A stretch of 24,101 bases of DNA from Treponema sp. UBA4326 (GTDB taxonomy: Bacteria; Spirochaetota; Spirochaetia; Treponematales; Treponemataceae): positions 1-24,101 of the forward strand of contig DGTW01000114.1 in the NCBI GenBank assembly GCA_002393835.1, read 5' to 3'. Shown in pieces: positions 7,116 through 14,488 of the stretch (its first letter is position 1; every line of letters begins with the position of its first letter). Made by a program: the position numbers and the translations under genes. Under the pieces are notes generated by a model, which did no database searches, was not told where the DNA came from, and saw nothing but the letters and a program-made list of their open reading frames with translations.

Positions 7116-8797
7116 AGCTCATTTTCTCCATGGACTGAGACTCCCCGGATAAGATTTATCTGCTCGATTGAAAGTGTCTGGAGGACTTCCTTCCATTTTT
7201 CGAGCATGGCCCGGAGAGCATCGCTTTTAAACGGCTTGACAAGAATGTCGTTGATGCCGATTTTTCTGTATTCGTCAAAATCGCTTTTGTCGTTGTTTGC
7301 CGTACATGCGATTATGATTTCGTTGTAGTGCATTGCCCTCAGTTCCTTTGTGGTTTCGATGCCATCTTTTTTTGGCATAAAAATATCCATGAAAACCATG
7401 CTGATTCCCGGATTGTTGATTACCGTTTCAAGGGCTTCCTCGCCGTTTTCGGCCAGATAAACTTGCGCTCCGAATCTTTTGAGGAAGGTTTCAAGAAGCC
7501 TGCGGTTCATGGGATGATCTTCTGCAACGAGAATTTTCAGGCCGGAGGCAATTTTCTTTGTTTCGTTTTCCGTCTTTTTTTGGTCAGCATCTGCGGCAAG
7601 AGGCCGCAATTCCTCGACATAATCCGGAGAGTGGAGTTTTTCAAGCTCTGAGAACTCGTTTTTTAGAAGCTCTATAAGGGGACTTCTTTTTACGGGTTTG
7701 TAAAGATAGCCTTTAAAAAGATTCAGGAATTTCATTTTGGCATCCTCATGCAACTGTCCTTCAGGAACAAGGAGGTAGAGAGGATTCCTTAATTTGAGTT
7801 TTTCTGAATTCTGAATGTCAAAGGCAAGATGCCAGCCGTCTATCCCCCCCTCCAGCTGCATGTCAATGAAAGCCATGTCGTAGGGGCGGCCGTTTTTTTC
7901 TTCCTGGGAGAGCATGTCGATTACTTTCGTGCTTTCATGGCAAATGTCTACCGAAGAAAAACCGTATAAGGCCAGCTTTTTTTTAAGGCTTTCTGAAGCC
8001 AGAGGATTATCATCGATGATAAGGATTCTTTTGAGGGCAGGATTCTTGCAGATGTGGAGCTTAGGCGGCTTGTCAATGGCGGCTTTAAGTGGAAGAGTGA
8101 AGAAAAATGAGGAGCCTTTTCCCGGCTCTGACTTTAAGCCAAGGCTGCCTCCCATCAGCTTGACGAGATTTTTGCTGATTGAAAGTCCCAGCCCAGTTCC
8201 ACCAAAAAGCCTGTAGGTTGAAATGTCAGCCTGAACGTACTCGGTGAAGAGTTTTTTTTGCTTTTCCTCGTTGATTCCGATTCCTGTGTCAGTGACAGTG
8301 AAACGTATCCCCTCGTTTTTTGAGTAATCAAGCTCCACATGAACGAAGCCCTCGTGGGTGAATTTTACGGCATTGCTTATGAGGTTGAGCATTATCTGCC
8401 TTACCCGCATTGAGTCCCCGGAAACAAGGGCTGGAACACTGGAGGAAATATCCAATACAAGCTCCACTCCCTTGTTGAAGGCCTTTATGCTCTCAGAATT
8501 TACCAAATGCTCAGTTACAAAAACTATGTCAAAGGGAATGTTCTCGATTTTGAAGTCACTTTGGCTCATTTTTGCCAAATCGAGGATGTTGTTGGCAAGC
8601 TCCAGCAGGCCTTCCGCACTGAACCTTATCTGGCGGACATATTCTTTTTGTTCCTTGTCCAGCCTGGTTTCCTTGATAAGCTCCGCGGCACCGATTATTG
8701 TCTGAATGGGCGTGCGTATTTCGTGAAGGGTGTTTGCAAGAAAACGCGTGGTATCGTTGAAATAGCTCTTTTCGGACTTAGGGCTGTCGTTTGGCAT
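7112..8797 (-). CDS. Soluble hybrid histidine kinase with two receiver domains
   Basis: The 561-residue protein starts almost directly with HisKA (LHEIRTP, His25), so it has no sensor domain and no membrane segment. Then come the N box (N138, N142), DTGIG (170-174), GGTGLGL (199-205), receiver 1 (D262/D263, phospho-acceptor D312, K367) and receiver 2 (E426/D427, D471, T499, K521). Receiver 1 appears to have Val where the switch Thr/Ser normally sits (YLLVPEG, about 344), so its signalling may be altered. The input must come from a partner protein. The start overlaps the end of the upstream degenerate-receiver gene by 20 nt, and the stop overlaps the phosphoesterase start, so the three genes should be made together. 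A role in a cytoplasmic phosphorelay is likely; the signal is unknown. Confidence 0.92.
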   Translation of the reverse strand: MPNDSPKSEKSYFNDTTRFLANTLHEIRTPIQTIIGAAELIKETRLDKEQKEYVRQIRFSAEGLLELANNILDLAKMSQSDFKIENIPFDIVFVTEHLVNSESIKAFNKGVELVLDISSSVPALVSGDSMRVRQIMLNLISNAVKFTHEGFVHVELDYSKNEGIRFTVTDTGIGINEEKQKKLFTEYVQADISTYRLFGGTGLGLSISKNLVKLMGGSLGLKSEPGKGSSFFFTLPLKAAIDKPPKLHICKNPALKRILIIDDNPLASESLKKKLALYGFSSVDICHESTKVIDMLSQEEKNGRPYDMAFIDMQLEGGIDGWHLAFDIQNSEKLKLRNPLYLLVPEGQLHEDAKMKFLNLFKGYLYKPVKRSPLIELLKNEFSELEKLHSPDYVEELRPLAADADQKKTENETKKIASGLKILVAEDHPMNRRLLETFLKRFGAQVYLAENGEEALETVINNPGISMVFMDIFMPKKDGIETTKELRAMHYNEIIIACTANNDKSDFDEYRKIGINDILVKPFKSDALRAMLEKWKEVLQTLSIEQINLIRGVSVHGENEL

Positions 8798-10028
8798 TTA
8801 TGACTTCCAGAGCTTTTTGCACGATTACTTCGGCTGGCTGGGGTTTTACAAGATAACTTGAGGCGCCCAGCTTTAAGGTCTGCATTATGACTTCCTTTTG
8901 AACTACATTTGAGTAGACAATAACCGGAAGGTCAATTTTTTGGTCAATGAGATATTTGAGAAGATCCAGCCCCGTAACTTCAGGCATGTACATGCCGGTT
9001 ATTACAAGATCAAACTGATTCGGCCTGACCTTAGAGACGAATTCTTTTGCGCTGAGGAAAATCGAAACATCGCCAAGTGCCTCAACAGTATCCCTGAGGA
9101 ATTTGACCACGGTGAGATCCATGTCAACGATTGCAATTTTTAGTTTTTCTGCATCAATCTGGTCTTTTTCGCCGGAATTTCCGTTGTCAGCAGAAAAATG
9201 AAGGTCAACGGAACCCAAATCTGCCCCGGCCGAGACCGAAAGGATTTTGTCTGTAATTAGCTCCTGAACGCTGGATGTGGCGTTGCCCTCAACGAGTGAA
9301 TTGAGGACGGAAGAAAGCTCCTTAACGACCTTTACGCCCTCGTAAACCGGATGACCGTCGATAAAATCACGCACGAAGGTGTCGAATGAAAGAATCTTTA
9401 TGTTGCGCCGGAGAACCCGTCTGTCAGCAGTGATATTGTCCAGCAAAAGCTCCAGGTTAAGGCCGTCAACATAGCTGAGGCTTAAATCTGACATCATAAG
9501 GATGATTTTCGGAACAACCAGCTTGTTATTGTCTATCATCTCTGAAAGCTTGTACTTTAAGAGGGTGATTTTTTCCCTGTTGAGTCCCATGGCAATCTCA
9601 ACGAAAATGATGTCCTGATTGAGATGAAGATCCAGGACGCAAGGGGTCGTGTCAAAAGAAAAAGGCTGATGAAGGACCCGGCCAACGGAGTCAAAAAAGA
9701 TGTCGAATTTAATTGGCTTTGTGAAGTATTTGATTACGCCGTACTGAACAAGCTCCGTAATTTCGTAATGTTCGATTTGCGGGCCTGTCATAATGATAGG
9801 AATTTTTTTGCCGTTAGGGTCAGACTGTTTTTTCTCCAGGAATTCAATTACCTCACCAACAGACTGCTCAATATTGATAATTACTAAATCGGGAAGAAGC
9901 GAAAGGAATTTTGGCAGGGCATCGCGCTGTGCATCTGCGATTTCCACATCAATTTTTTCTGCGCTCAGTTTTTCCTTCAAAAACTCACGGAGCATTGGAG
10001 GAGCATCGATTACCAAAACACTTTTCAT
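8778..10028 (-). CDS. Two-receiver regulator with degenerate phospho-acceptor sites
   Basis: I start this 416-residue protein at the ATG 10026-10028, where KSVLVIDAPPML opens a receiver fold; a TTG 21 nt upstream is in frame but lies inside the promoter. Receiver 1 (1-125) keeps Lys104 but has Asn52 (DLVIINIE) where the phosphorylated Asp should be. A central region (about 133-250) contains PKIILMMSDLSLSYVDGLNL, which resembles a STAS-like fold. Receiver 2 (about 295-412) has acidic residues IVDMD and Lys395 but Gly345 (DLVITGMYMPE) in place of the acceptor Asp. Both receivers therefore look unable to accept phosphate in the usual way. No DNA-binding or enzymatic output is seen. It most likely acts as a protein-interaction partner of the adjacent sensorless kinase. 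Confidence 0.82.
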   Translation of the reverse strand: MKSVLVIDAPPMLREFLKEKLSAEKIDVEIADAQRDALPKFLSLLPDLVIINIEQSVGEVIEFLEKKQSDPNGKKIPIIMTGPQIEHYEITELVQYGVIKYFTKPIKFDIFFDSVGRVLHQPFSFDTTPCVLDLHLNQDIIFVEIAMGLNREKITLLKYKLSEMIDNNKLVVPKIILMMSDLSLSYVDGLNLELLLDNITADRRVLRRNIKILSFDTFVRDFIDGHPVYEGVKVVKELSSVLNSLVEGNATSSVQELITDKILSVSAGADLGSVDLHFSADNGNSGEKDQIDAEKLKIAIVDMDLTVVKFLRDTVEALGDVSIFLSAKEFVSKVRPNQFDLVITGMYMPEVTGLDLLKYLIDQKIDLPVIVYSNVVQKEVIMQTLKLGASSYLVKPQPAEVIVQKALEVINAKRQP

Positions 10029-10035
10029 GATATTA

Positions 10036-10055
10036 CCATGATACTTCAATCATGG
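10036..10055. promoter_or_regulatory. Operator-like dyad CCATGAT-N6-ATCATGG
   Basis: A perfect 7-bp inverted repeat with a 6-bp spacer covers the -10 element of the signalling-operon promoter. A protein bound here would block transcription initiation, which suggests a repressor site or autoregulation. Confidence 0.5.
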
Positions 10056-10066
10056 CGAATTTTCAA
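10038..10066 (-). promoter_or_regulatory. Sigma-70-type promoter of the three-gene signalling operon
   Basis: On the minus strand TTGAAA (10061-10066), a 17-bp spacer and TATCAT (10038-10043) form a good housekeeping promoter. Only nine nt separate the -10 element from the ATG, so the transcript would begin about 0-3 nt before the start codon. No Shine-Dalgarno is present, which fits leaderless translation. Confidence 0.6.
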
Positions 10067-10132
10067 TTAAGGAAAGAAGAAAATGATAAAATTTCTGTAA
10101 AGTGTGCTATTATTGAAGGGAAGGAGAATTTT

Positions 10133-10759
10133 ATGGCAAAAGTCGCAGTATTTTTGGCACCGGGTTTTGAGGAAATCGAAGCCCTGACGGTGGTAGATTA
10201 CCTGAGAAGGGCAAATGTGAATGTCACGACTGTCTCAGTCCCGGAAGATGGCAACCCAGACTCAGAAGAGAAAGTCACCGGGAGCCACCAAATCACGGTA
10301 ATTGCGGACATCACTCTTAAAGAATTTATTGAAGAAAAAAAAGAAGCAGAAATGGATGCACTTTATTTACCGGGAGGAATGCCAGGAGCAAGCAATTTGG
10401 CCGCAAACCAGTACCTTTTTCAGCTCATCACCAAAATGGACAGAAAGGGAATTATCGTTGCGGCAATGTGCGCTTCTCCGGCGGTAGTTTTGGCACGGAC
10501 AGGTATTCTTTCAAGCAGAAAATGGACCTGCTACCCTGGAATGAACAATAACCTGGCCGAATATTGCGGAAGCGAAGACTGGGCCAGCGAAGTAATGGAA
10601 AATTCAACCCACATAGAGAATGTCCCCTATGTTTTCGACAACAATGTGCTCACAGGCCGAGGCCCCGGAACGGCAGAGGAATTCGCAATGAAGCTGGTAG
10701 AGCTTCTGACAGATGCGAATACGGCCAAAGCCATTCACGACGGAAGCTGCCAGAGGTAG
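10133..10759 (+). CDS. DJ-1/PfpI-family protein
   Basis: The ATG at 10133 is preferred because it follows GGGAAGGAGAA and opens with MAKVAVFLAPGFEEIEAL, the normal start of the family; upstream in-frame ATG codons add an unrelated extension. The 208-residue protein has the conserved glutamate in PGFEE (Glu13/14), the loop LPGGMPG (79-85) and the nucleophile elbow AAMCASP with Cys113. DJ-1 subfamily members are reported as glyoxalases, deglycases or redox chaperones; the exact activity is disputed for most bacterial members. It is divergent from the signalling operon. On its 3' side it runs toward the pectin methylesterase gene, with a terminator between them. Confidence 0.9.
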   Translation: MAKVAVFLAPGFEEIEALTVVDYLRRANVNVTTVSVPEDGNPDSEEKVTGSHQITVIADITLKEFIEEKKEAEMDALYLPGGMPGASNLAANQYLFQLITKMDRKGIIVAAMCASPAVVLARTGILSSRKWTCYPGMNNNLAEYCGSEDWASEVMENSTHIENVPYVFDNNVLTGRGPGTAEEFAMKLVELLTDANTAKAIHDGSCQR

Positions 10760-10802
10760 AAAAAAAGCCCGCGGCCATTGCTTGTTCACAATGACTGCGG
10801 GC
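10760..10802 (-). terminator. Intrinsic terminator downstream of the pectin methylesterase gene
   Basis: The stem GCCCGC-G-CATTG with its partner CAATG-ACT-GCGGGC (10767-10802) is followed on the minus strand by TTTTTTT (10760-10766). It ends transcripts coming from the large esterase gene just before the 3' end of the DJ-1-family gene. Confidence 0.75.
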
Positions 10803-10911
10803 AGGTTGTTCTAGCAACCAAAATATCTTAGCAAGGAGAAATGGAGAAAGGTCCTTGCCAGGATTTACTCAATTACTGAAAGCTCGATGCTTCCTATGTA
10901 TTGCTTGTTGC

Positions 10912-13900
10912 TCAGTTGGCAACTTCTGATTTTTTTGAATATTGCACTGTTACTGAGAAATCCGAAACGGTCGTATATCTTCCTGTGTTGCTCTGGGCAG
11001 TCGTCCAATGAGGCCTGAACTGGATGATTGCAGAAGATGCGACATCAATTTCACCGCTGTAATTCAAAGGTGCATACTGAGATTTTGCAGAATTTGAAAC
11101 AATGGCTCCAAGCTCCGTCCAGTTTTCACCTCCATCAACAGAGACAAAGGCATCGATTCTGACATTACCGGTTGACCCTTTTGCTCCAGCCTCTGCCTTA
11201 ACTGCAATGATTTTTCCAGCCTGAGTCATGGAGATTGTCGTTGAATATGAGTAATCCGCTGTTGCCTCGACCAAATCTTTCGGAATGTAGATTGAGCCAT
11301 CCGTGCCGATTTCTGCAAGTCCGCTTTCTGATGAGCCTGTTTTGTTTACCCATTCAATGTCACTGGCAGAAACCACATCGTCAGCAGGGCTTTCGCTTGC
11401 CTTAATTGTTCCGCTTCCCAAAGTGAATGTTTCTGTAACGACAGCCCCAGGAGCATCCTTTCGGGAATCCGTAATGGCTACGGCAAATTCCTTGCTCAAA
11501 ATTGCCTTGTATGAGCTTCTGTCAGCCGGGGTAAAGCTTGCCTTTGCTGTGAAATCACTTCCTGAATTCTTTACAGAGGTGACATCCCATGACCATGAGC
11601 CTTCAACGCTTGGTGAAAGGGTAATTCCGTCAAAAGCCACATTGGCAAGAAGAATTGAATCTTCCATTCCCTTGTATGACTCAAAGGCATCCGCCGTCAT
11701 CTCATAAGAAAGGCTGCCGCTTGCCGAAATCTCTGACCTGGTATCTTCAGGCAAATCGCTCATGCTTGCAACAGTACCGCCCTGACCATTGACATTAAGC
11801 TCAACTTCATTGACATTAAGGCTTTCGTTTTTGTCAGTCTGTCCGCCGATTGCAAGGTACAAGTCTCCGTTCGCAATGAAATTTCGAACATTTGAATTCG
11901 TATAGGCATATTCCGTGCCAGTCTCGACATTTGTGAATGAAACGGAAATTCCGCTTCCAGTCAAAGAAGCCACGACATCATAAAGGGCACCGCTGCTTGA
12001 ATCGTCATAAGGCTTTTTGGCAGGGCTTGCATTCCAGCCGCCGTTCCAACCAGAATCATAAGACTTCTTGTAGCGGACTCCCTGATCCGTTACGAACATG
12101 AAACCGTCCGGGCTTCCATCCTTGTATGCTCCGTCCCTGAAACTTACGAAGCCAAGGCCTGCATGGCCGCCTTTTGTGGCGATTCTTGCTTTGATTGAAG
12201 CTGATGCACCCTCCCCTGGCGTAACAGGATTATCATAAATCAGGAATTCTTCTTCTCCGCCGAATTTTGTGTATCCCTCAAGGCTGACACCCTCGACAGA
12301 TGTTCCGAATTTTTTAAGGACAACAGCTGAAGCGACCTTGACCAGACAAGTTGCCTTCAGTTCAGTTCCCTTGATTGTAGCGGTAATGGTGGCTGAAGAA
12401 GAGGCTTCCGCATTTTCCTTTACAGAAACGACACCATTTTCTACCGTTACTGAAGGATTGTCGCTTGCCCACTCTATCTCCGCATTTGCCCCGTAAGGCT
12501 CGAAGGTCACGGTCAGGGTTTTGCTGCTTCCAACAGCAATGTTTGTCTCTGTCTCTGAGAGAGATAGACCTGTCGCAACGACGCTGTAAACGATTACATA
12601 GTCACTGGTCTCCCCTTTTGTCGCCGTGACTTTTACATAGATGTTGCCGCTTGTATTTTTGCTTGTCACGCCATTTGAGTCCACGCTGACGGCGTTTGCG
12701 ACTTCATTTTCCAGAGTGATTTCTGAATATGCCTTTGCAGTCCATGTAACGCCGCTTGTCTCTCCGTCATAATCACTGACAGTGAGGGCATCTCCAATGC
12801 TTGTCTTTGACAAATCGGCGTAATCAACGAAGATGTTGCTTTTTGAGGAATCAGCTGTCTGACCGAAATTAAGCTCAGAATCCACATCCCAGCGAGAAGC
12901 AAGACTTTCCCATTTGTTTGTCTTTGTGCTGTAAACACGGTTGAGCACTACATAGCGGCCATTGTATTCTCGGGCAGCCAGCCTGTCAGAAAGAAGAAGC
13001 ATATTGCTTACACTGCAGCCAGCGGCCTCAAGATTTGCCTTAGAAGCAATGTCCACTTTCCAGCCGATATTCTCATTGTTTGGTGTTTCTTCAGTAGTAG
13101 AGCCATACCAGACACCAGCGGCAATTTTCTCGAATTCAGTATTGATGTAAGAAACCTGGCTGTAGCATGAAGAAGACCATGGAGAACGGGCAAGATATGC
13201 TTTTGAGCTGATTGCGTCATCTGAAGTCACTTTTGAATTCATAATGACGACACCCTTGCCAACATAGCCGTTCGTAGTGTCGAGGCCTGGAGCTGCGACA
13301 TAAGCCGCACTGGGATTTTCTTCAGCCGTCATTTTTATCGTACAGTCCTCATAGAGGGCAACTATCGCATCCTTTCCGCTCATCCAGATGAAGTCAACAT
13401 CACCTTCAACATAGCACTTGTAGAACCATGAGCGGCCACGGGTATAGAGGGTATCCTGATGTCCGTAGAAGCCTGAATTGTAGGCGGCAAGTTTTCCGGT
13501 TGAGAAGAATGAAAGAGCCTCCGCCTGAGTAAGTTTGCTTCCACTTGAATTTGTCTCAGTGACTTCTGAACGCTTGGTGGTATTCTTGAAAGTAACATTT
13601 TTGAGCGTAAGGTTTGCGCTTCCTGTCACAGAGAAGAGGCAGCGACTGTCCATGCTGGCCTGGCTTGAACCTTTTCCCGCAATTATGACATCAGAGCCGT
13701 ATTCAGCGCTCGTGTTTCCCAAAATGACAAGGTTAGCCTTTGCCATATAACGAAGGGCATCCTCATTATAAGTTCCTGCCGGAAGCTGAATGATGTAGGT
13801 GTCGCTTTCCTCCGCAGAAGATGGAATCGAAGCCAAGGCTTCCTTAATCGTGCTTTTTTTCGTCTTTTCACTTCCGTGAATAAGATAGATTCCGTCAGTC

Positions 13901-14130
13901 AGGGAAGAATCAACATCCGCATTCCCAGAAGAGTTTCCTGAGCCAGTTCCAGACTCCGCTGGATTTGAGTCCTCCTTTTGACCGCCAGCAGGTCCGCTTC
14001 CGCCGCCTGTCGATGAGCCGTCAGAATCATCTTCATCGCTGGAACAGGCTGTAAAAACACCGGCTCCCAGCAGCAAGACGGCGCATAATGCTGAAAGCAG
14101 TCCACGCTTCCATTTTTTCTCTTTTTTCAT
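10912..14130 (-). CDS. Surface lipoprotein pectin methylesterase (CE8) with accessory modules
   Basis: This 1072-residue protein removes methyl esters from homogalacturonan. A lipoprotein signal ends at GVFTAC (Cys29), followed by an acidic, then Ser/Gly-rich tether (30-75). The right-handed beta-helix esterase domain covers about 78-400 with GHQDTLY (Gln225, Asp226), DFIW (Asp246) and LARSPW (Arg315, Trp318); these match the family's catalytic Gln/Asp/Asp/Arg. LARSPW has one residue more than the usual LGRPW. After it come an Ig-like stretch, a Big_2-type domain (about 517-600), a beta-sandwich (about 605-782), another Ig-like region (about 800-890) and a C-terminal beta-sandwich (about 895-1065) that is probably carbohydrate-binding. 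Bacterial CE8 enzymes are usually 350-450 residues, so over half of this protein is accessory. GGAGG precedes the ATG. Confidence 0.93.
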   Translation of the reverse strand: MKKEKKWKRGLLSALCAVLLLGAGVFTACSSDEDDSDGSSTGGGSGPAGGQKEDSNPAESGTGSGNSSGNADVDSSLTDGIYLIHGSEKTKKSTIKEALASIPSSAEESDTYIIQLPAGTYNEDALRYMAKANLVILGNTSAEYGSDVIIAGKGSSQASMDSRCLFSVTGSANLTLKNVTFKNTTKRSEVTETNSSGSKLTQAEALSFFSTGKLAAYNSGFYGHQDTLYTRGRSWFYKCYVEGDVDFIWMSGKDAIVALYEDCTIKMTAEENPSAAYVAAPGLDTTNGYVGKGVVIMNSKVTSDDAISSKAYLARSPWSSSCYSQVSYINTEFEKIAAGVWYGSTTEETPNNENIGWKVDIASKANLEAAGCSVSNMLLLSDRLAAREYNGRYVVLNRVYSTKTNKWESLASRWDVDSELNFGQTADSSKSNIFVDYADLSKTSIGDALTVSDYDGETSGVTWTAKAYSEITLENEVANAVSVDSNGVTSKNTSGNIYVKVTATKGETSDYVIVYSVVATGLSLSETETNIAVGSSKTLTVTFEPYGANAEIEWASDNPSVTVENGVVSVKENAEASSSATITATIKGTELKATCLVKVASAVVLKKFGTSVEGVSLEGYTKFGGEEEFLIYDNPVTPGEGASASIKARIATKGGHAGLGFVSFRDGAYKDGSPDGFMFVTDQGVRYKKSYDSGWNGGWNASPAKKPYDDSSSGALYDVVASLTGSGISVSFTNVETGTEYAYTNSNVRNFIANGDLYLAIGGQTDKNESLNVNEVELNVNGQGGTVASMSDLPEDTRSEISASGSLSYEMTADAFESYKGMEDSILLANVAFDGITLSPSVEGSWSWDVTSVKNSGSDFTAKASFTPADRSSYKAILSKEFAVAITDSRKDAPGAVVTETFTLGSGTIKASESPADDVVSASDIEWVNKTGSSESGLAEIGTDGSIYIPKDLVEATADYSYSTTISMTQAGKIIAVKAEAGAKGSTGNVRIDAFVSVDGGENWTELGAIVSNSAKSQYAPLNYSGEIDVASSAIIQFRPHWTTAQSNTGRYTTVSDFSVTVQYSKKSEVAN

Positions 14131-14423
14131 GGAAAAAACCTCCGTTTTTTAATTTCATAAAACATAAAATATTGGAATAAGACAATTAAGTGATATATTT
14201 ATATTTTTCCGTTTTTATTAAGCAATTTTATATATTTTTCACACTTTATTAGATAATTTCGATATTATTATTTCATATCATGCTTTTTTGTTAGCTTATT
14301 TTATATTTTCAAAGATTTTTTATTTATTTTTTGAGACTAAATTATATATATTTTTATTGTAATTTGGCTTCTGACAGTTTTTCAGGTCTTCCTGTAACGC
14401 CTTCTAATTTTAAAAATAAAAAA
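14131..14423. other. AT-rich upstream region of the pectin methylesterase gene
   Basis: I see no gene here. The stretch is extremely AT-rich, with runs such as AATTTTATATATTTTT (14224-14239) and TATTTTATA (14297-14305). It presumably holds the esterase promoter, but many AT-rich hexamers make any single -10 choice arbitrary. Confidence 0.5.
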
Positions 14424-14465
14424 GGTGGTTTCGACAGGCCCGCCTGGAGCTGAATCGAAACCACC
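14413..14465 (-). terminator. Strong intrinsic terminator after the first SGNH esterase gene
   Basis: An 11-bp perfect stem GGTGGTTTCGA / TCGAAACCACC (14424-14434 with 14455-14465) encloses a second stem CAGGC/GCCTG. On the minus strand it is followed by TTTTTTATTTTT. It lies 24 nt beyond the stop of the esterase gene at 14489. Confidence 0.85.
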
Positions 14466-14488
14466 ACAATTAATGTCTTATATTGTTT

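Noticed and set aside
10052..10132. Upstream ATG of the DJ-1-family gene
   Set aside because: The added 27 residues overlap the divergent promoter and do not match the family; the ATG at 10133 has GGAG at good spacing.
14131..14423. Small protein genes in the AT-rich gap
   Set aside because: No frame with a start, a ribosome-binding site and plausible composition was found; stop codons are dense.
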